Source: Hydrogenophilales bacterium 16-64-46
GTDB taxonomy: Bacteria; Pseudomonadota; Gammaproteobacteria; Burkholderiales; Thiobacillaceae
Assembly: GCA_002281775.1 (NCBI GenBank)
Contig: NCGY01000001.1
Span: 124,001-188,000, forward strand
Direction of reading: 5' to 3'
DNA length: 64,000 bases
The translations under genes and the position numbers were made by a program. The notes beneath the pieces are model-generated. The model saw nothing but the letters and a program-made list of their open reading frames with translations. It was not told where the DNA came from and did not search any database. Each line of letters begins with the position of its first letter. Within the stretch, counting starts at the first letter, position 1. Positions 33,493-41,591 of this stretch are shown in pieces.

Positions 33493-34806
33493 ATGGCCGC
33501 ACATTCAACATCCCCCCGTACAACCGACCCCCGTCCGCACGTCCTGGTGCTGGGCGGCAATTTCGCCGGTCTGGGCGTGGCACAGAAGATTCGCGAGTTT
33601 GCTGGCGACGCTGTGCGCATCACGGTGGTCGACCGCAAGTCGCGCCTGCTCTATGTGCCCAACATTCCGCTCGAAGTGTTCGAGAACCGCAACCCGGCCG
33701 AAAACCTGTTCATGGACATCGTCAGGCCCCTGGCCGACGACGGCATCGACTTCGTCCGCGCCGAGGTGAACGCCATCGACCCGGTCGCGAAGAGCGTGCG
33801 CTGGACGCCGGACGAACGGCCCGGTTCGGCGAGCGAAACATGCCGCTACGATTACCTGGTGGTGGCGCTGGGCAACCGGCTCGCCTTCGACCGCATCGAG
33901 GGTTACGCCGAACACGGCCACAGCGTGACCGACACTTTCCAGGGCGAAAAGCTGCGCCGCTATCTGCACGAGGACTATCGCGGCGGCCCGATTGCCATCG
34001 GCTCGGCGCGTTTTCACCAGGGTGACGGCGCGCGTGGCCTCGAACCCTATCCCAGCGGCGCGATCCCCTACGCGCTCGCCGCCTGCGAGGGTCCGCCCGT
34101 GGAAGTGATGCTGTCGATGGCCGACTGGCTCAAGCGGCATGACCAGGGCGGGCCGGAGAAGGTGACGGTGTTCACGCCCGGCGAGCTCATCGCCGAGGAC
34201 GCAGGCGTGCAGGTGGTCGACCAGCTGCTCGGCATCGCCGGCAGGATGGGCTTCAAGTATCTCAACAAGGTGGGCGACATCAAGCGCCTCACGGCGGCCG
34301 GCGTCGAGTTTTTGGATGGCCGCAGCGTCGAGGCGGAGCTCAAGATCGTCTTCCCCGACTGGCGCGCGCACGACTTCCTGCGCGGCCTGCCGATTGCCGA
34401 CAGCGAAGGTTTCATCGTCACCGATCTCACCATGCGCAATCCGGATTTCCCCAACGTGTTCGCAGTGGGCGACTGCGCGGCGGTAACCGTGCCCAAGCTC
34501 GGTGCCATCGGCCACCAGCAGGCCGAGATCGTCGGCCGCCGCATCGCCCACGATCTCGGCCGGCTCGCCGACCCCGGTGCGCCGCTCGCGCCGGTGGTCT
34601 ACTGCATCGGCGACATGGGCAGCGGGCGCGCGTTCTACATCCGTTCCAACAGCTGGTTCGGCGGCGACACGCAGATACTGAAAATGGGCCGCGTGCCGCA
34701 TCTGCTGAAGATGCACTACAAGACGATGTTCTACGAACGCCACGGCAAGGTCCCGGCATGGGGGCTGGATGCGGCCGAACTGCTGGCCGAAAAAGTGTTC
34801 GTCTGA
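33493..34806 (+). CDS. Sulfide:quinone oxidoreductase-like flavoprotein
   Basis: 437 aa from ATG 33493 (the longer ORF is upstream extension). VLVLGGNFAGLGVAQKI is the FAD-binding start; VFAVGDCAAVTVPKLG and GAIGHQQAEIVGRRI form the second nucleotide site. Cys198 (AACEGPPVEVM) and Cys371 (YCIGDMGSGRAFYI) align with the redox-active pair of SQR, so oxidation of sulfide or a related thiol with electron transfer to quinone is likely. Location at the cytoplasmic membrane is inferred. It heads a sigma-54-controlled operon with an Emr-type pump. Confidence 0.82.
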   Translation: MAAHSTSPRTTDPRPHVLVLGGNFAGLGVAQKIREFAGDAVRITVVDRKSRLLYVPNIPLEVFENRNPAENLFMDIVRPLADDGIDFVRAEVNAIDPVAKSVRWTPDERPGSASETCRYDYLVVALGNRLAFDRIEGYAEHGHSVTDTFQGEKLRRYLHEDYRGGPIAIGSARFHQGDGARGLEPYPSGAIPYALAACEGPPVEVMLSMADWLKRHDQGGPEKVTVFTPGELIAEDAGVQVVDQLLGIAGRMGFKYLNKVGDIKRLTAAGVEFLDGRSVEAELKIVFPDWRAHDFLRGLPIADSEGFIVTDLTMRNPDFPNVFAVGDCAAVTVPKLGAIGHQQAEIVGRRIAHDLGRLADPGAPLAPVVYCIGDMGSGRAFYIRSNSWFGGDTQILKMGRVPHLLKMHYKTMFYERHGKVPAWGLDAAELLAEKVFV

Positions 34807-34816
34807 GGAGCGTGCC

Positions 34817-35032
34817 ATGAATAACCTGTTACATCGCAATGCGATCCCGGCACTGAATGCGGCCCACGACACCGGTGCCGTGCTGCTGCGCCTGTTTGTC
34901 GCCGTGCTCTCCCTCGCCTGGCTCGCCGCCGGTTTCTTCGTCTGGTCGGCGCTGGTGCTGCTGGCACTGCTGGTGGTGGCACTGCGCCTGCCCTTTGTCC
35001 TGGCCCGCCGTCTGATCCGGCGGCAGCCATGA
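34817..35032 (+). CDS. Small membrane protein of unknown function
   Basis: 71 aa from ATG 34817. Two hydrophobic stretches (VLLRLFVAVLSLAWLAAGFFV and ALVLLALLVVALRLPFVLA) end in a basic RRLIRRQP tail. It lies between the SQR-like gene and the EmrA-like gene, overlapping the latter by four bases (ATGA). I do not recognise the family; its position suggests a part of the pump or a small regulator of it. Confidence 0.75.
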   Translation: MNNLLHRNAIPALNAAHDTGAVLLRLFVAVLSLAWLAAGFFVWSALVLLALLVVALRLPFVLARRLIRRQP

Positions 35033-36027
35033 GGCGGTCGCGCATCGTGGCCCTTGCGCTGGTCTGTTCCGTGGTGGTGGTGACCGGCGGCGTCGGCTGG
35101 TGGCGGCTGGCGAGCCGCCAGGTGTCGACCGACGATGCCTACGTCGGCGCGCAGGTGGTGCCGATTGCCGCGCGCGTCGGTGGCCGCGTCGACTCGGTGG
35201 CGGTGTGGGAGGGCCAGGCGGTGAAGCGCGGCGACGTGCTGTTCCGTCTCGACGCCGAGCCCTACGAACTGGCGGTGGACGCCGCGCGCGCGCGTCTCGC
35301 GCAGGCGCGCGAGACGGCGGCGTCGAGTGTGGCGGCGGTGGCGGCCGCCCGTGCCGAAACCCTGGCGCAGGCCCAGTTGGCAGAGAACGCTACCGCCCTG
35401 GCCACGCGCGACGACGCGCTGGTGGCGCGCGGCTTCCTCTCGCCGCAGGCGGGCGACACGGCGCGCAGTGCCGCGCGCGCGGCGCAGCAATCGACAGCGG
35501 CCGCCGCGGCGCACGAACGTGAAGCACGTGCGGCGGCCGGCGCGGCGGGCGAGCAGAACGCCGGCGTGCAGGCGGCAGAAGCGGCGCTGGCACAGGCGCG
35601 TCTCGATCTCGCGCATACCGTGGTACGTGCCCCGGCCGACGGCCGCATCGCCCAGCTGACCTTGCGGCCCGGAGCCATGCTCGAAGCCGACGCGCCGCAG
35701 TTTGCGCTGGTGGAAAACGCCCACTACTGGGTCGACGCCAATTTCAAGGAAACCGACCTGGCGCAGGTACGCGTGGGCCAGCGTGCAAAGGTGGCGATCG
35801 ACATGCTGCCGGGCCGCACGTTTGCCGGCACGGTGTCGTCCATTGGTGCCGGCGCGGGCAGCGCCTTTTCGCTGCTGCCGCCGGAAAACGCCAGCGGCAA
35901 CTGGGTGAAGGTGACGCAGCGTGTGCCGGTGCGCATCCTGCTCGATCAGGTGAACGAAAACACGCCGCCCCCCGTGGGTGCCAGCGCCACCGCCATGGTG
36001 GATCTGAGCGACCATGCCGCCCGCTGA
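35029..36027 (+). CDS. EmrA/HlyD-type periplasmic adaptor of an MFS efflux pump
   Basis: 332 aa with an N-terminal membrane anchor (IVALALVCSVVVVTGGVGW), a biotinyl-lipoyl-like half (VSTDDAYVGAQVVPIAARVGGRV), a long helical hairpin rich in Ala (residues ~85-190), a second lipoyl half (HTVVRAPADGRIAQLTL) and a beta-barrel region. This is the EmrA family, which links an inner-membrane transporter to an outer-membrane channel. No outer-membrane channel gene is in this operon. Confidence 0.9.
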   Translation: MRRSRIVALALVCSVVVVTGGVGWWRLASRQVSTDDAYVGAQVVPIAARVGGRVDSVAVWEGQAVKRGDVLFRLDAEPYELAVDAARARLAQARETAASSVAAVAAARAETLAQAQLAENATALATRDDALVARGFLSPQAGDTARSAARAAQQSTAAAAAHEREARAAAGAAGEQNAGVQAAEAALAQARLDLAHTVVRAPADGRIAQLTLRPGAMLEADAPQFALVENAHYWVDANFKETDLAQVRVGQRAKVAIDMLPGRTFAGTVSSIGAGAGSAFSLLPPENASGNWVKVTQRVPVRILLDQVNENTPPPVGASATAMVDLSDHAAR

Positions 36028-37540
36028 CGCGCCGCATCGCGGCCTGATCGTACTGGCGGTGATGAGCGCCGCCGTGCTGGTGGTGCTCGACATGACCATC
36101 GTCAACGTGGCGATGCCGCACATGGCCGGCGCGCTCGGTGCCAGCCAGGAGGAGATCAGCTGGGTGCTCACCAGCTATCTCATCGCCTCGGCGGTGGTCA
36201 TGCCGCTCACCGGCTTTCTCGTCGATCGCTTTGGCCAGCGGCGGGTGCTGCTGGTGTCGATTGCCGGTTTCGTCGCCGCGTCGGCGGCCTGCGGATTGGC
36301 GCAGAACCTGCCGTCCATGCTGATATTCCGGACGATACAGGGTGCGTTCGGCGCGTCGCTGGTGCCGCTGTCGCAGGCCATTCTCACCGCGACCACGCCG
36401 CCCGAACAGCGCGGCCGGGCGATGGCGCTGTGGGGCATGGGCGTGATGCTGGGGCCGGTGCTCGGCCCCACGCTCGGCGGCTGGCTCACCCAGACCTTCG
36501 ACTGGCGCTGGATTTTCTACATCAACCTGCCGGTGGGTGTCATGGCGTTGCTGATCGGCGCGCGCGCGGTGCCCGAATCGGCGCGCTTGCCGCGCGTACT
36601 CGACTGGCGCGGGGCCGGGCTCGCCGCCGTGGCGATTGCCGCGCTGCAACTCGCGCTCGACCGGGGCAATCTCGACGGCTGGCTGGGCTCGCCCTTCATC
36701 GTCGGCTGCTTCGCCTTGTCGGTGCTCGCCTTCATCGCTTTCCTGGTTTACGCACTCACCACGCAGCGGCATCCGGTGTTCAACCTGCGCGTGTTTGCCG
36801 ACCGCAACTTTGCCGCCGCCACGGCCATCATCGGCGTGCTCGGGCTGGGCATGTTCGGCGCGCTGGCGGTGCAGCCACTCATGCTGGAAACCCTGCTCGA
36901 CTACCCCGCGCTCACCGCCGGCTGGGTGATGGCCCCGCGCGGGCTGGCGAGCTTCCTCGCCATGCTGGTGGCGGGCCGGCTGATCGGCCGGGTCGACACG
37001 CGGCTGCTGGTGGGCAGCGGCATGGTGCTGGCGGCGGCGGGCAGCCATTACCTCGCCGGGCTCACCCTGGACATGTCGCCCTGGTCGGCCATCTGGCCGG
37101 GCCTGCTGCAGGGCGCAGGCATGGGGCTGATGATGGTGCCGCTGTCGGCGCTGGCCTTGTCGACACTCGCGCCGGCCCAGCAGGCCGAAGCGGCGGGGCT
37201 GTTCAGCCTGATGCGCACGCTGGGTTCGTCGGTGGGCATTGCCGTGGTGGCAAGTGTGGTGAGTCACGAAACGCAGCTTGTGTGGCACCGGCTCGGCGCG
37301 CATGTGCAGCCTTACAACCCGGCATTGGGCAGCTGGCTGCATCCCCTCTACGGCACGCCGCATGACCCGGCGACGCTGGCGACGATTGCCGCCGAAGTCG
37401 CGCGACAAGCCTCCATGCAGGCGGTGCTCGACGCGTATACCTTGATCGCGTGGAGCTTCATCGCCATGTTGCCCCTGCTGCTGTTTTTGCGCGGTGGCGT
37501 ATCGAAACCGGCCGTGCCTGCCGGGATGGAGACCGGATGA
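36014..37540 (+). CDS. DHA2-family (EmrB-like) MFS transporter
   Basis: 508 aa with about 14 hydrophobic segments. The family motifs MTIVNVAMPHMAGALGAS and QEEISWVLTSYLIASAVVMPLTGFLVDRFGQRR at residues ~20-80, then GPVLGPTLGGWLTQTFDWRWIFYINLPVG, are characteristic. It pumps hydrophobic drugs or metabolites in exchange for protons. It overlaps the EmrA-like gene by 14 bases and the pseudo-HtrA gene by four, so they are co-translated. Confidence 0.92.
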   Translation: MPPADAPHRGLIVLAVMSAAVLVVLDMTIVNVAMPHMAGALGASQEEISWVLTSYLIASAVVMPLTGFLVDRFGQRRVLLVSIAGFVAASAACGLAQNLPSMLIFRTIQGAFGASLVPLSQAILTATTPPEQRGRAMALWGMGVMLGPVLGPTLGGWLTQTFDWRWIFYINLPVGVMALLIGARAVPESARLPRVLDWRGAGLAAVAIAALQLALDRGNLDGWLGSPFIVGCFALSVLAFIAFLVYALTTQRHPVFNLRVFADRNFAAATAIIGVLGLGMFGALAVQPLMLETLLDYPALTAGWVMAPRGLASFLAMLVAGRLIGRVDTRLLVGSGMVLAAAGSHYLAGLTLDMSPWSAIWPGLLQGAGMGLMMVPLSALALSTLAPAQQAEAAGLFSLMRTLGSSVGIAVVASVVSHETQLVWHRLGAHVQPYNPALGSWLHPLYGTPHDPATLATIAAEVARQASMQAVLDAYTLIAWSFIAMLPLLLFLRGGVSKPAVPAGMETG

Positions 37541-38502
37541 AATCGCAGCGCCTGCTTGTCAGGCTGCGTTCGCTGACTACCCCGCTTGCGGTGCTGCTGG
37601 GTGTGGCGGCGCTGGTGTGGCTCATCGCCGAAACCCTTGGCCCGCATCCGCTTCCGGCAGGGGCCACGGCCCCGCCTACGCGCGCGGCGCTGGCCTTGCA
37701 GCGCGCCGGGGCTGCGCAGGTACGCGTCGAAGGTGCGGCGGGCACGGGCGTGGGCATCGTTCTGGATGCGTCGGGTGATGTGCTGGCGGGGGCGTGGGCG
37801 GTGGGTGATGCCCCCACGGCCACGGTGCAGTGGGCTGATAGAACCCGCCGTGCCGGCCGGGTGCGCGGGGTCGATGTCCGTACCGGACTGGCCCTGATCG
37901 AGGTGGCGGATGCCCGGCCCCGCTCGGGCACGCTCGACGCTGTCGAACCGCTGCAACCGGGACAGCCGGTTTACGCCCTGGGCGCGCGTGGCACGCCCCA
38001 TGCCCGCTCGGGCAGTGTGCGCGATGCGCGCGCCGGCCTGCCGCACAGCCCGGCGGTACCGGTTGTGGTCACCGGCATCCGGGTCTGCCCCGAAGACGCC
38101 GGCGGCGTACTCGCCGATGCGGCGGGGCGCGTGGTCGGCGTGCTGCTGGCGCGCCCGCACTGCGCGCCGGCGCTGGCTCTGCCGCTGTCGGCGGCGCACC
38201 ATCTGGCAGCCGAACTCAAGTCGAGCGGTCGGGCGAAGCGGGGCTGGATTGGCCTGGTGGCGGAGGATGCACCGGGGGGTGCGATCGTGGTCCGGACCAC
38301 GCCGGGCAGCCCGGCGGCGCAGGCCGGTGTGCGAGCGGGCGACCAGGTGCGGAATCTCGACGGTGCGCCCATGCCGCGTGCGGCTGAACTGGCGTCGCGT
38401 ATCGCCGAATCGCCACCGGGTCACGACGCCGCGCTGACCGTGCTGCGCGACGGGCAGTCGCTGGGCATCACGGTCATCGTGGCAGAGGAACCGCCACTAT
38501 GA
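37537..38502 (+). CDS. HtrA-like pseudoprotease with PDZ domain
   Basis: 321 aa from ATG 37537 (ATGA overlap with the transporter). One membrane segment (AVLLGVAALVWLIAETL) is followed by a trypsin-like domain whose three catalytic positions all differ from the active pattern: Trp87 for His (LAGAWAVGD), Gly117 for Asp (RTGLALIEV) and Ala188 for Ser (PEDAGGVL). A PDZ domain follows (SPAAQAGVRAGDQVRNLDG). It cannot hydrolyse peptides by the usual mechanism and probably binds substrates or scaffolds. The active DegP at 25.4 kb is in the same putative regulon. Confidence 0.85.
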   Translation: MKSQRLLVRLRSLTTPLAVLLGVAALVWLIAETLGPHPLPAGATAPPTRAALALQRAGAAQVRVEGAAGTGVGIVLDASGDVLAGAWAVGDAPTATVQWADRTRRAGRVRGVDVRTGLALIEVADARPRSGTLDAVEPLQPGQPVYALGARGTPHARSGSVRDARAGLPHSPAVPVVVTGIRVCPEDAGGVLADAAGRVVGVLLARPHCAPALALPLSAAHHLAAELKSSGRAKRGWIGLVAEDAPGGAIVVRTTPGSPAAQAGVRAGDQVRNLDGAPMPRAAELASRIAESPPGHDAALTVLRDGQSLGITVIVAEEPPL

Positions 38503-38513
38503 CGCAGCGGGCA

Positions 38514-39446
38514 TCAGCCCAGCGCAGTATCGAGCACCATCATCACCGCAAAGCCTGCCATCAGGCCGAGCGTGGCCGGCGTCTGGTGACCGTTGCGGTG
38601 GGTTTCGGGAATGACTTCGTGGCTCACCACAAAGATCATTGCGCCGGCGGCCAGCCCGAGGCCGATGGGGTAGGCCAGCGCCAGGCCGCTGGCGAGGCCC
38701 ACGCCGAGCAGCGCGCCGACGGGTTCCATCAGGCCGCTGGCGGCGGCAATGCCGACGGCGCGCAGGGGAGACAGCCCGGCAGCCTTCAGCGCCATGGCCA
38801 CGGCGAGGCCTTCGGGGATGTCCTGCAAGGCAATCGCGCTGGCCAGCGGCAGGCCCACATCCATGTCCCCCTGCGAGAACGCCACGCCGATGGCCATGCC
38901 TTCGGGCAGGTTGTGCAGGGCGATGGCGAACACGAACAGCCACACCCGGCCGATGCGTTCACAGCCTGCGCCGCAGGGACCGCCGTGCGTGTGCTCGTGC
39001 GGCGTGAACTGGTCGAGCCCCAGCATCAGGAGCGCGCCGAGTGCCAGGCCCACCACCACCACCGCTGCGCCGAGGGCGCGGCTGCCGCTGATCTCTTCAC
39101 CTGCGGCCAGACCCGGCAGGATGAGCGAAAACGAACTCGCGGCGAGCATCATGCCGGCGGCCAGCCCCAGCAGGGTGTCTTCGGTGCGGCTGCTGAGATT
39201 GCGCAACAGAAGCGCCGGCAGCGCGCCGAGCGCGGTCGCGGCGAAACCGGCGAGTCCGCCCAGCAGGCCCAGCCGCAGGCCGGCTTCGGCTTCGCCGGCG
39301 GCCACGCGTGCCAGGCTCGCGACGAGCAGCCAGGCCGTGACGGCAATCGCCAGCGCCAGTCCGGCGCTGGTCCAAGGGTGCGTCTGGGCCTCGGCGAGCC
39401 AGGTGGCGCGCCAGCTTGGGGTGGGCGAGGAGCGGGCAAGTTCCAT
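38514..39446 (-). CDS. ZIP-family (GufA-like) metal transporter
   Basis: 310 aa with eight membrane segments. Key motifs are the central histidine-rich loop HEHTHGGP, then FAIALHNLPEGMAIGVAFS and ALQDIPEGLAVAMAL, whose conserved H-N-x-P-E and Q-D-x-P-E form the metal site in ZIP proteins. It most likely imports zinc or related divalent cations. It is convergent with the pseudo-HtrA gene at 11 bases, and last in an operon with the acetyltransferase and a 61-aa protein. Confidence 0.9.
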   Translation of the reverse strand: MELARSSPTPSWRATWLAEAQTHPWTSAGLALAIAVTAWLLVASLARVAAGEAEAGLRLGLLGGLAGFAATALGALPALLLRNLSSRTEDTLLGLAAGMMLAASSFSLILPGLAAGEEISGSRALGAAVVVVGLALGALLMLGLDQFTPHEHTHGGPCGAGCERIGRVWLFVFAIALHNLPEGMAIGVAFSQGDMDVGLPLASAIALQDIPEGLAVAMALKAAGLSPLRAVGIAAASGLMEPVGALLGVGLASGLALAYPIGLGLAAGAMIFVVSHEVIPETHRNGHQTPATLGLMAGFAVMMVLDTALG

Positions 39447-39452
39447 GGTCGA

Positions 39453-39986
39453 TCAGCTCGCGGCGTGACAGGACTGCGCGGCGTTGACGGCGGGAACCAC
39501 GAGATCGACCGCCTGCCAGTAACGATGCGGGTAATCGCGATCGGCATCCCGCACCGGCAGCAGGCGCATCCCGCGCGCGACGAAAAAGCCGATCGCGTCG
39601 GCCTGCGCCTTCACCAGCAGACCATCGACGCCCTCTGCGCGTGCGGCGTCGAGCGCGGCGTCGAGCAGCCGGCTGCCGATGCCGCGATGAATGTGCGCCG
39701 GTTCCACATACAGCCCGTGCAGCAGCAGGCCGGTCAGGCCCGAAGGCAGATCACGCGCTTCGGCGGGTTCCCACGCGGCGACGCCGATGATGCCGTGCAC
39801 TGCCGTCTCGGCCACCACGAGGTGCTGGAATTGCAGATCGATGGCGCGATAACGGTAGCTCGGCAGGCTCAGGCGTTTCACCCGCTCGGGCAGATTCCAG
39901 GTCATGAAGGCGCGCTCGACCACCCCGTTGAGCGTATCGATGTCGGCAGCCACGGCGCGGCGGAGTTGGATATTGGCGGTGTTCAT
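39453..39986 (-). CDS. GNAT-family N-acetyltransferase
   Basis: 177 aa with the acetyl-CoA-binding GNAT motif LYVEPAHIHRGIGSRLLDAALDAARAEGVDGLLVKA (A-motif R-G-x-G-S at IHRGIGSRL). The N-terminal IQLRRAVAADIDTLNGVVERAF is typical. Substrate unknown. Neighbours (ZIP, oxyR) offer no firm hint. Confidence 0.85.
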   Translation of the reverse strand: MNTANIQLRRAVAADIDTLNGVVERAFMTWNLPERVKRLSLPSYRYRAIDLQFQHLVVAETAVHGIIGVAAWEPAEARDLPSGLTGLLLHGLYVEPAHIHRGIGSRLLDAALDAARAEGVDGLLVKAQADAIGFFVARGMRLLPVRDADRDYPHRYWQAVDLVVPAVNAAQSCHAAS

Positions 39987-39998
39987 GCGCGTGTCCGT

Positions 39999-40184
39999 TC
40001 AGCCTATGCCCAGCGTGTCGTCATCATCGCTCGCGGCGATGCCGCCCACGCCGAGGCCGATGAGGCTCAACGCGTGCAGCATGGTATTGCGCAGGGAGCG
40101 GGCCGGCGGGGCATATATCGGTGCGGCGGCGAGGCGGTCGCGACGGTATTCGTCGTAGGTGCTCATCAGGCTCATGGCAATCAT
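39999..40184 (-). CDS. Small protein of unknown function
   Basis: 61 aa from ATG 40184, preceded by AGGAGA at proper spacing. The sequence has a charged start (STYDEYRRDRLAAA), a hydrophobic centre (LHALSLIGLGVGGIAAS) and an acidic end (DDDDTLG). I do not recognise it. It heads the acetyltransferase-ZIP operon and is divergent from oxyR with a 136-base gap. Confidence 0.6.
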   Translation of the reverse strand: MIAMSLMSTYDEYRRDRLAAAPIYAPPARSLRNTMLHALSLIGLGVGGIAASDDDDTLGIG

Positions 40185-40320
40185 GGGGTCTCTCCTGTTC
40201 TGGTTTGTGTTCCGGCCGGGGCCAGGCATCCGGTGGCATGGGTGTATTTGAATCCCGTACGAAAAATTTATCCAATGAATAGTCTAAAATCAGCCCATTG
40301 ATGAAATCGAATGGTGCTGC

Positions 40321-41226
40321 ATGACGCTACAGGAACTGAAATACCTCGTTGCGCTGGCCGACCACGGCCATTTTGGCCGGGCGGCCGAAGCCTGCTTCAT
40401 CACCCAGTCCACGCTCTCCACGCAGATTAAAAAGCTGGAAGACTTTCTTGGTGTGACCCTGTTCGACCGCAGCCTGAAGCGCGTCAGCCCCACGCCCATC
40501 GGCCGCGAAATCCTCCAGGCCGCGCGCAACATTGTCGAGGAAGCCGAGCGCATCCGCGAGGTGGCCCGCCACGCGCAGGACCCGATGTCGCGCACGATCC
40601 ACCTCGGTGTCATCCCCACGCTGGGCCCGTATTACCTGCCGCATGCGCTCACCCTGGTGCAGAAAAAATACCCCGGCCTGCGCCTCTTGCTGCGCGAGGA
40701 AATGACGCCGCAGATCCTCGATCACCTCGTCGACGGCAAGCTTGACGCCGGCCTGCTCGCCCTGCCGGTGATGGACGACAACCTCAAGATCGAACCGCTG
40801 TTTCATGAACCGTTTTTTGCAGCCTTGCCGGCAGGCCACGCACTTGCGGCACACGACACGCTCAAGGTCTCCGACCTTGACGGAGAAAAACTGATGCTGC
40901 TCGACGAAGGCCACTGCTTACGAGATCAGGCGCTCGATGTCTGCGGCACCCACGCCTCCGGGCGCGAGGAAGTGCGTGCCACCAGCCTCGAAACCCTGCG
41001 GCAGATGGTCGGCATGGGGCTGGGCATCACGCTGATGCCCTCGCTTGCGGTCGACGCCGCGCCGCGCGCCAGCAAGAAGACGGTCGAAATCCGCCCCTTC
41101 CGCGCGCCCGCGCCGGGGCGCACCATCGGCCTCGTCTGGCGCAAGCGCGCGCCGTTTCCCGAAACCTTCGAGCGGCTTGCCGCCACACTCAAATCCAATT
41201 TGCCCAGTGGCGTGGAGCCTGCCTGA
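40321..41226 (+). CDS. oxyR: Hydrogen-peroxide-responsive regulator OxyR
   Basis: A 301-aa LysR-type regulator with redox cysteines in DEGHCLRDQALDVC, falling at residues 199 and 208 as in E. coli OxyR. The N-terminal HTH (YLVALADHGHFGRAAEACFITQSTLSTQIKKLE) also agrees. It activates peroxide-defence genes. No catalase or peroxidase gene is adjacent; DUF202 follows with overlapping codons, while the divergent 61-aa/GNAT/ZIP operon could be a target. Confidence 0.95.
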   Translation: MTLQELKYLVALADHGHFGRAAEACFITQSTLSTQIKKLEDFLGVTLFDRSLKRVSPTPIGREILQAARNIVEEAERIREVARHAQDPMSRTIHLGVIPTLGPYYLPHALTLVQKKYPGLRLLLREEMTPQILDHLVDGKLDAGLLALPVMDDNLKIEPLFHEPFFAALPAGHALAAHDTLKVSDLDGEKLMLLDEGHCLRDQALDVCGTHASGREEVRATSLETLRQMVGMGLGITLMPSLAVDAAPRASKKTVEIRPFRAPAPGRTIGLVWRKRAPFPETFERLAATLKSNLPSGVEPA

Positions 41227-41591
41227 TGTCCGACCTGAACGACCCCCGCGTATTCTTTGCCGCCGAACGCACGCTCATGGCGTGGAACCGCACCGGCCTC
41301 ACCCTCATGGCCTTCGGCTTCGTGCTGGAGCGCTTCGGCCTGTTCCTGCACATGCTGCGCCCGGTCGCGCATGGCGCGGGGCGCGATATGTCGTTCTGGA
41401 TCGGCGTGGCATTCATCGTCCTGGCGCTGGTGGTGATGAGCTTTTCCATCGTCCAGTTCCGTCGCGTTTTGCGCACCCTGCGGCCCATCGAAATCCCCGC
41501 GCGCTACTGCACCTGGAGCGGTATCGCGATGAATCTTTCCGTAGTAGTGCTGGGACTGGCGCTGCTGGCTTATTTGTTTTCCGAGCTCTGA
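41226..41591 (+). CDS. DUF202-family (YidH-like) membrane protein
   Basis: 121 aa. The hallmark FFAAERTLMAWNRTGLTLMAFGF starts the protein, with three membrane segments after it. The start overlaps the oxyR stop by one base (TGATG), so translation may be coupled. The 3' end overlaps convergent modC by 22 bases. Function is unknown. Confidence 0.88.
   Translation: MSDLNDPRVFFAAERTLMAWNRTGLTLMAFGFVLERFGLFLHMLRPVAHGAGRDMSFWIGVAFIVLALVVMSFSIVQFRRVLRTLRPIEIPARYCTWSGIAMNLSVVVLGLALLAYLFSEL

Noticed and set aside
33505..36171. 888-codon minus-strand open frame
   Set aside because: Shadow of the SQR-like and EmrA-like genes; His/Arg/Gly-rich translation with no recognisable domain.
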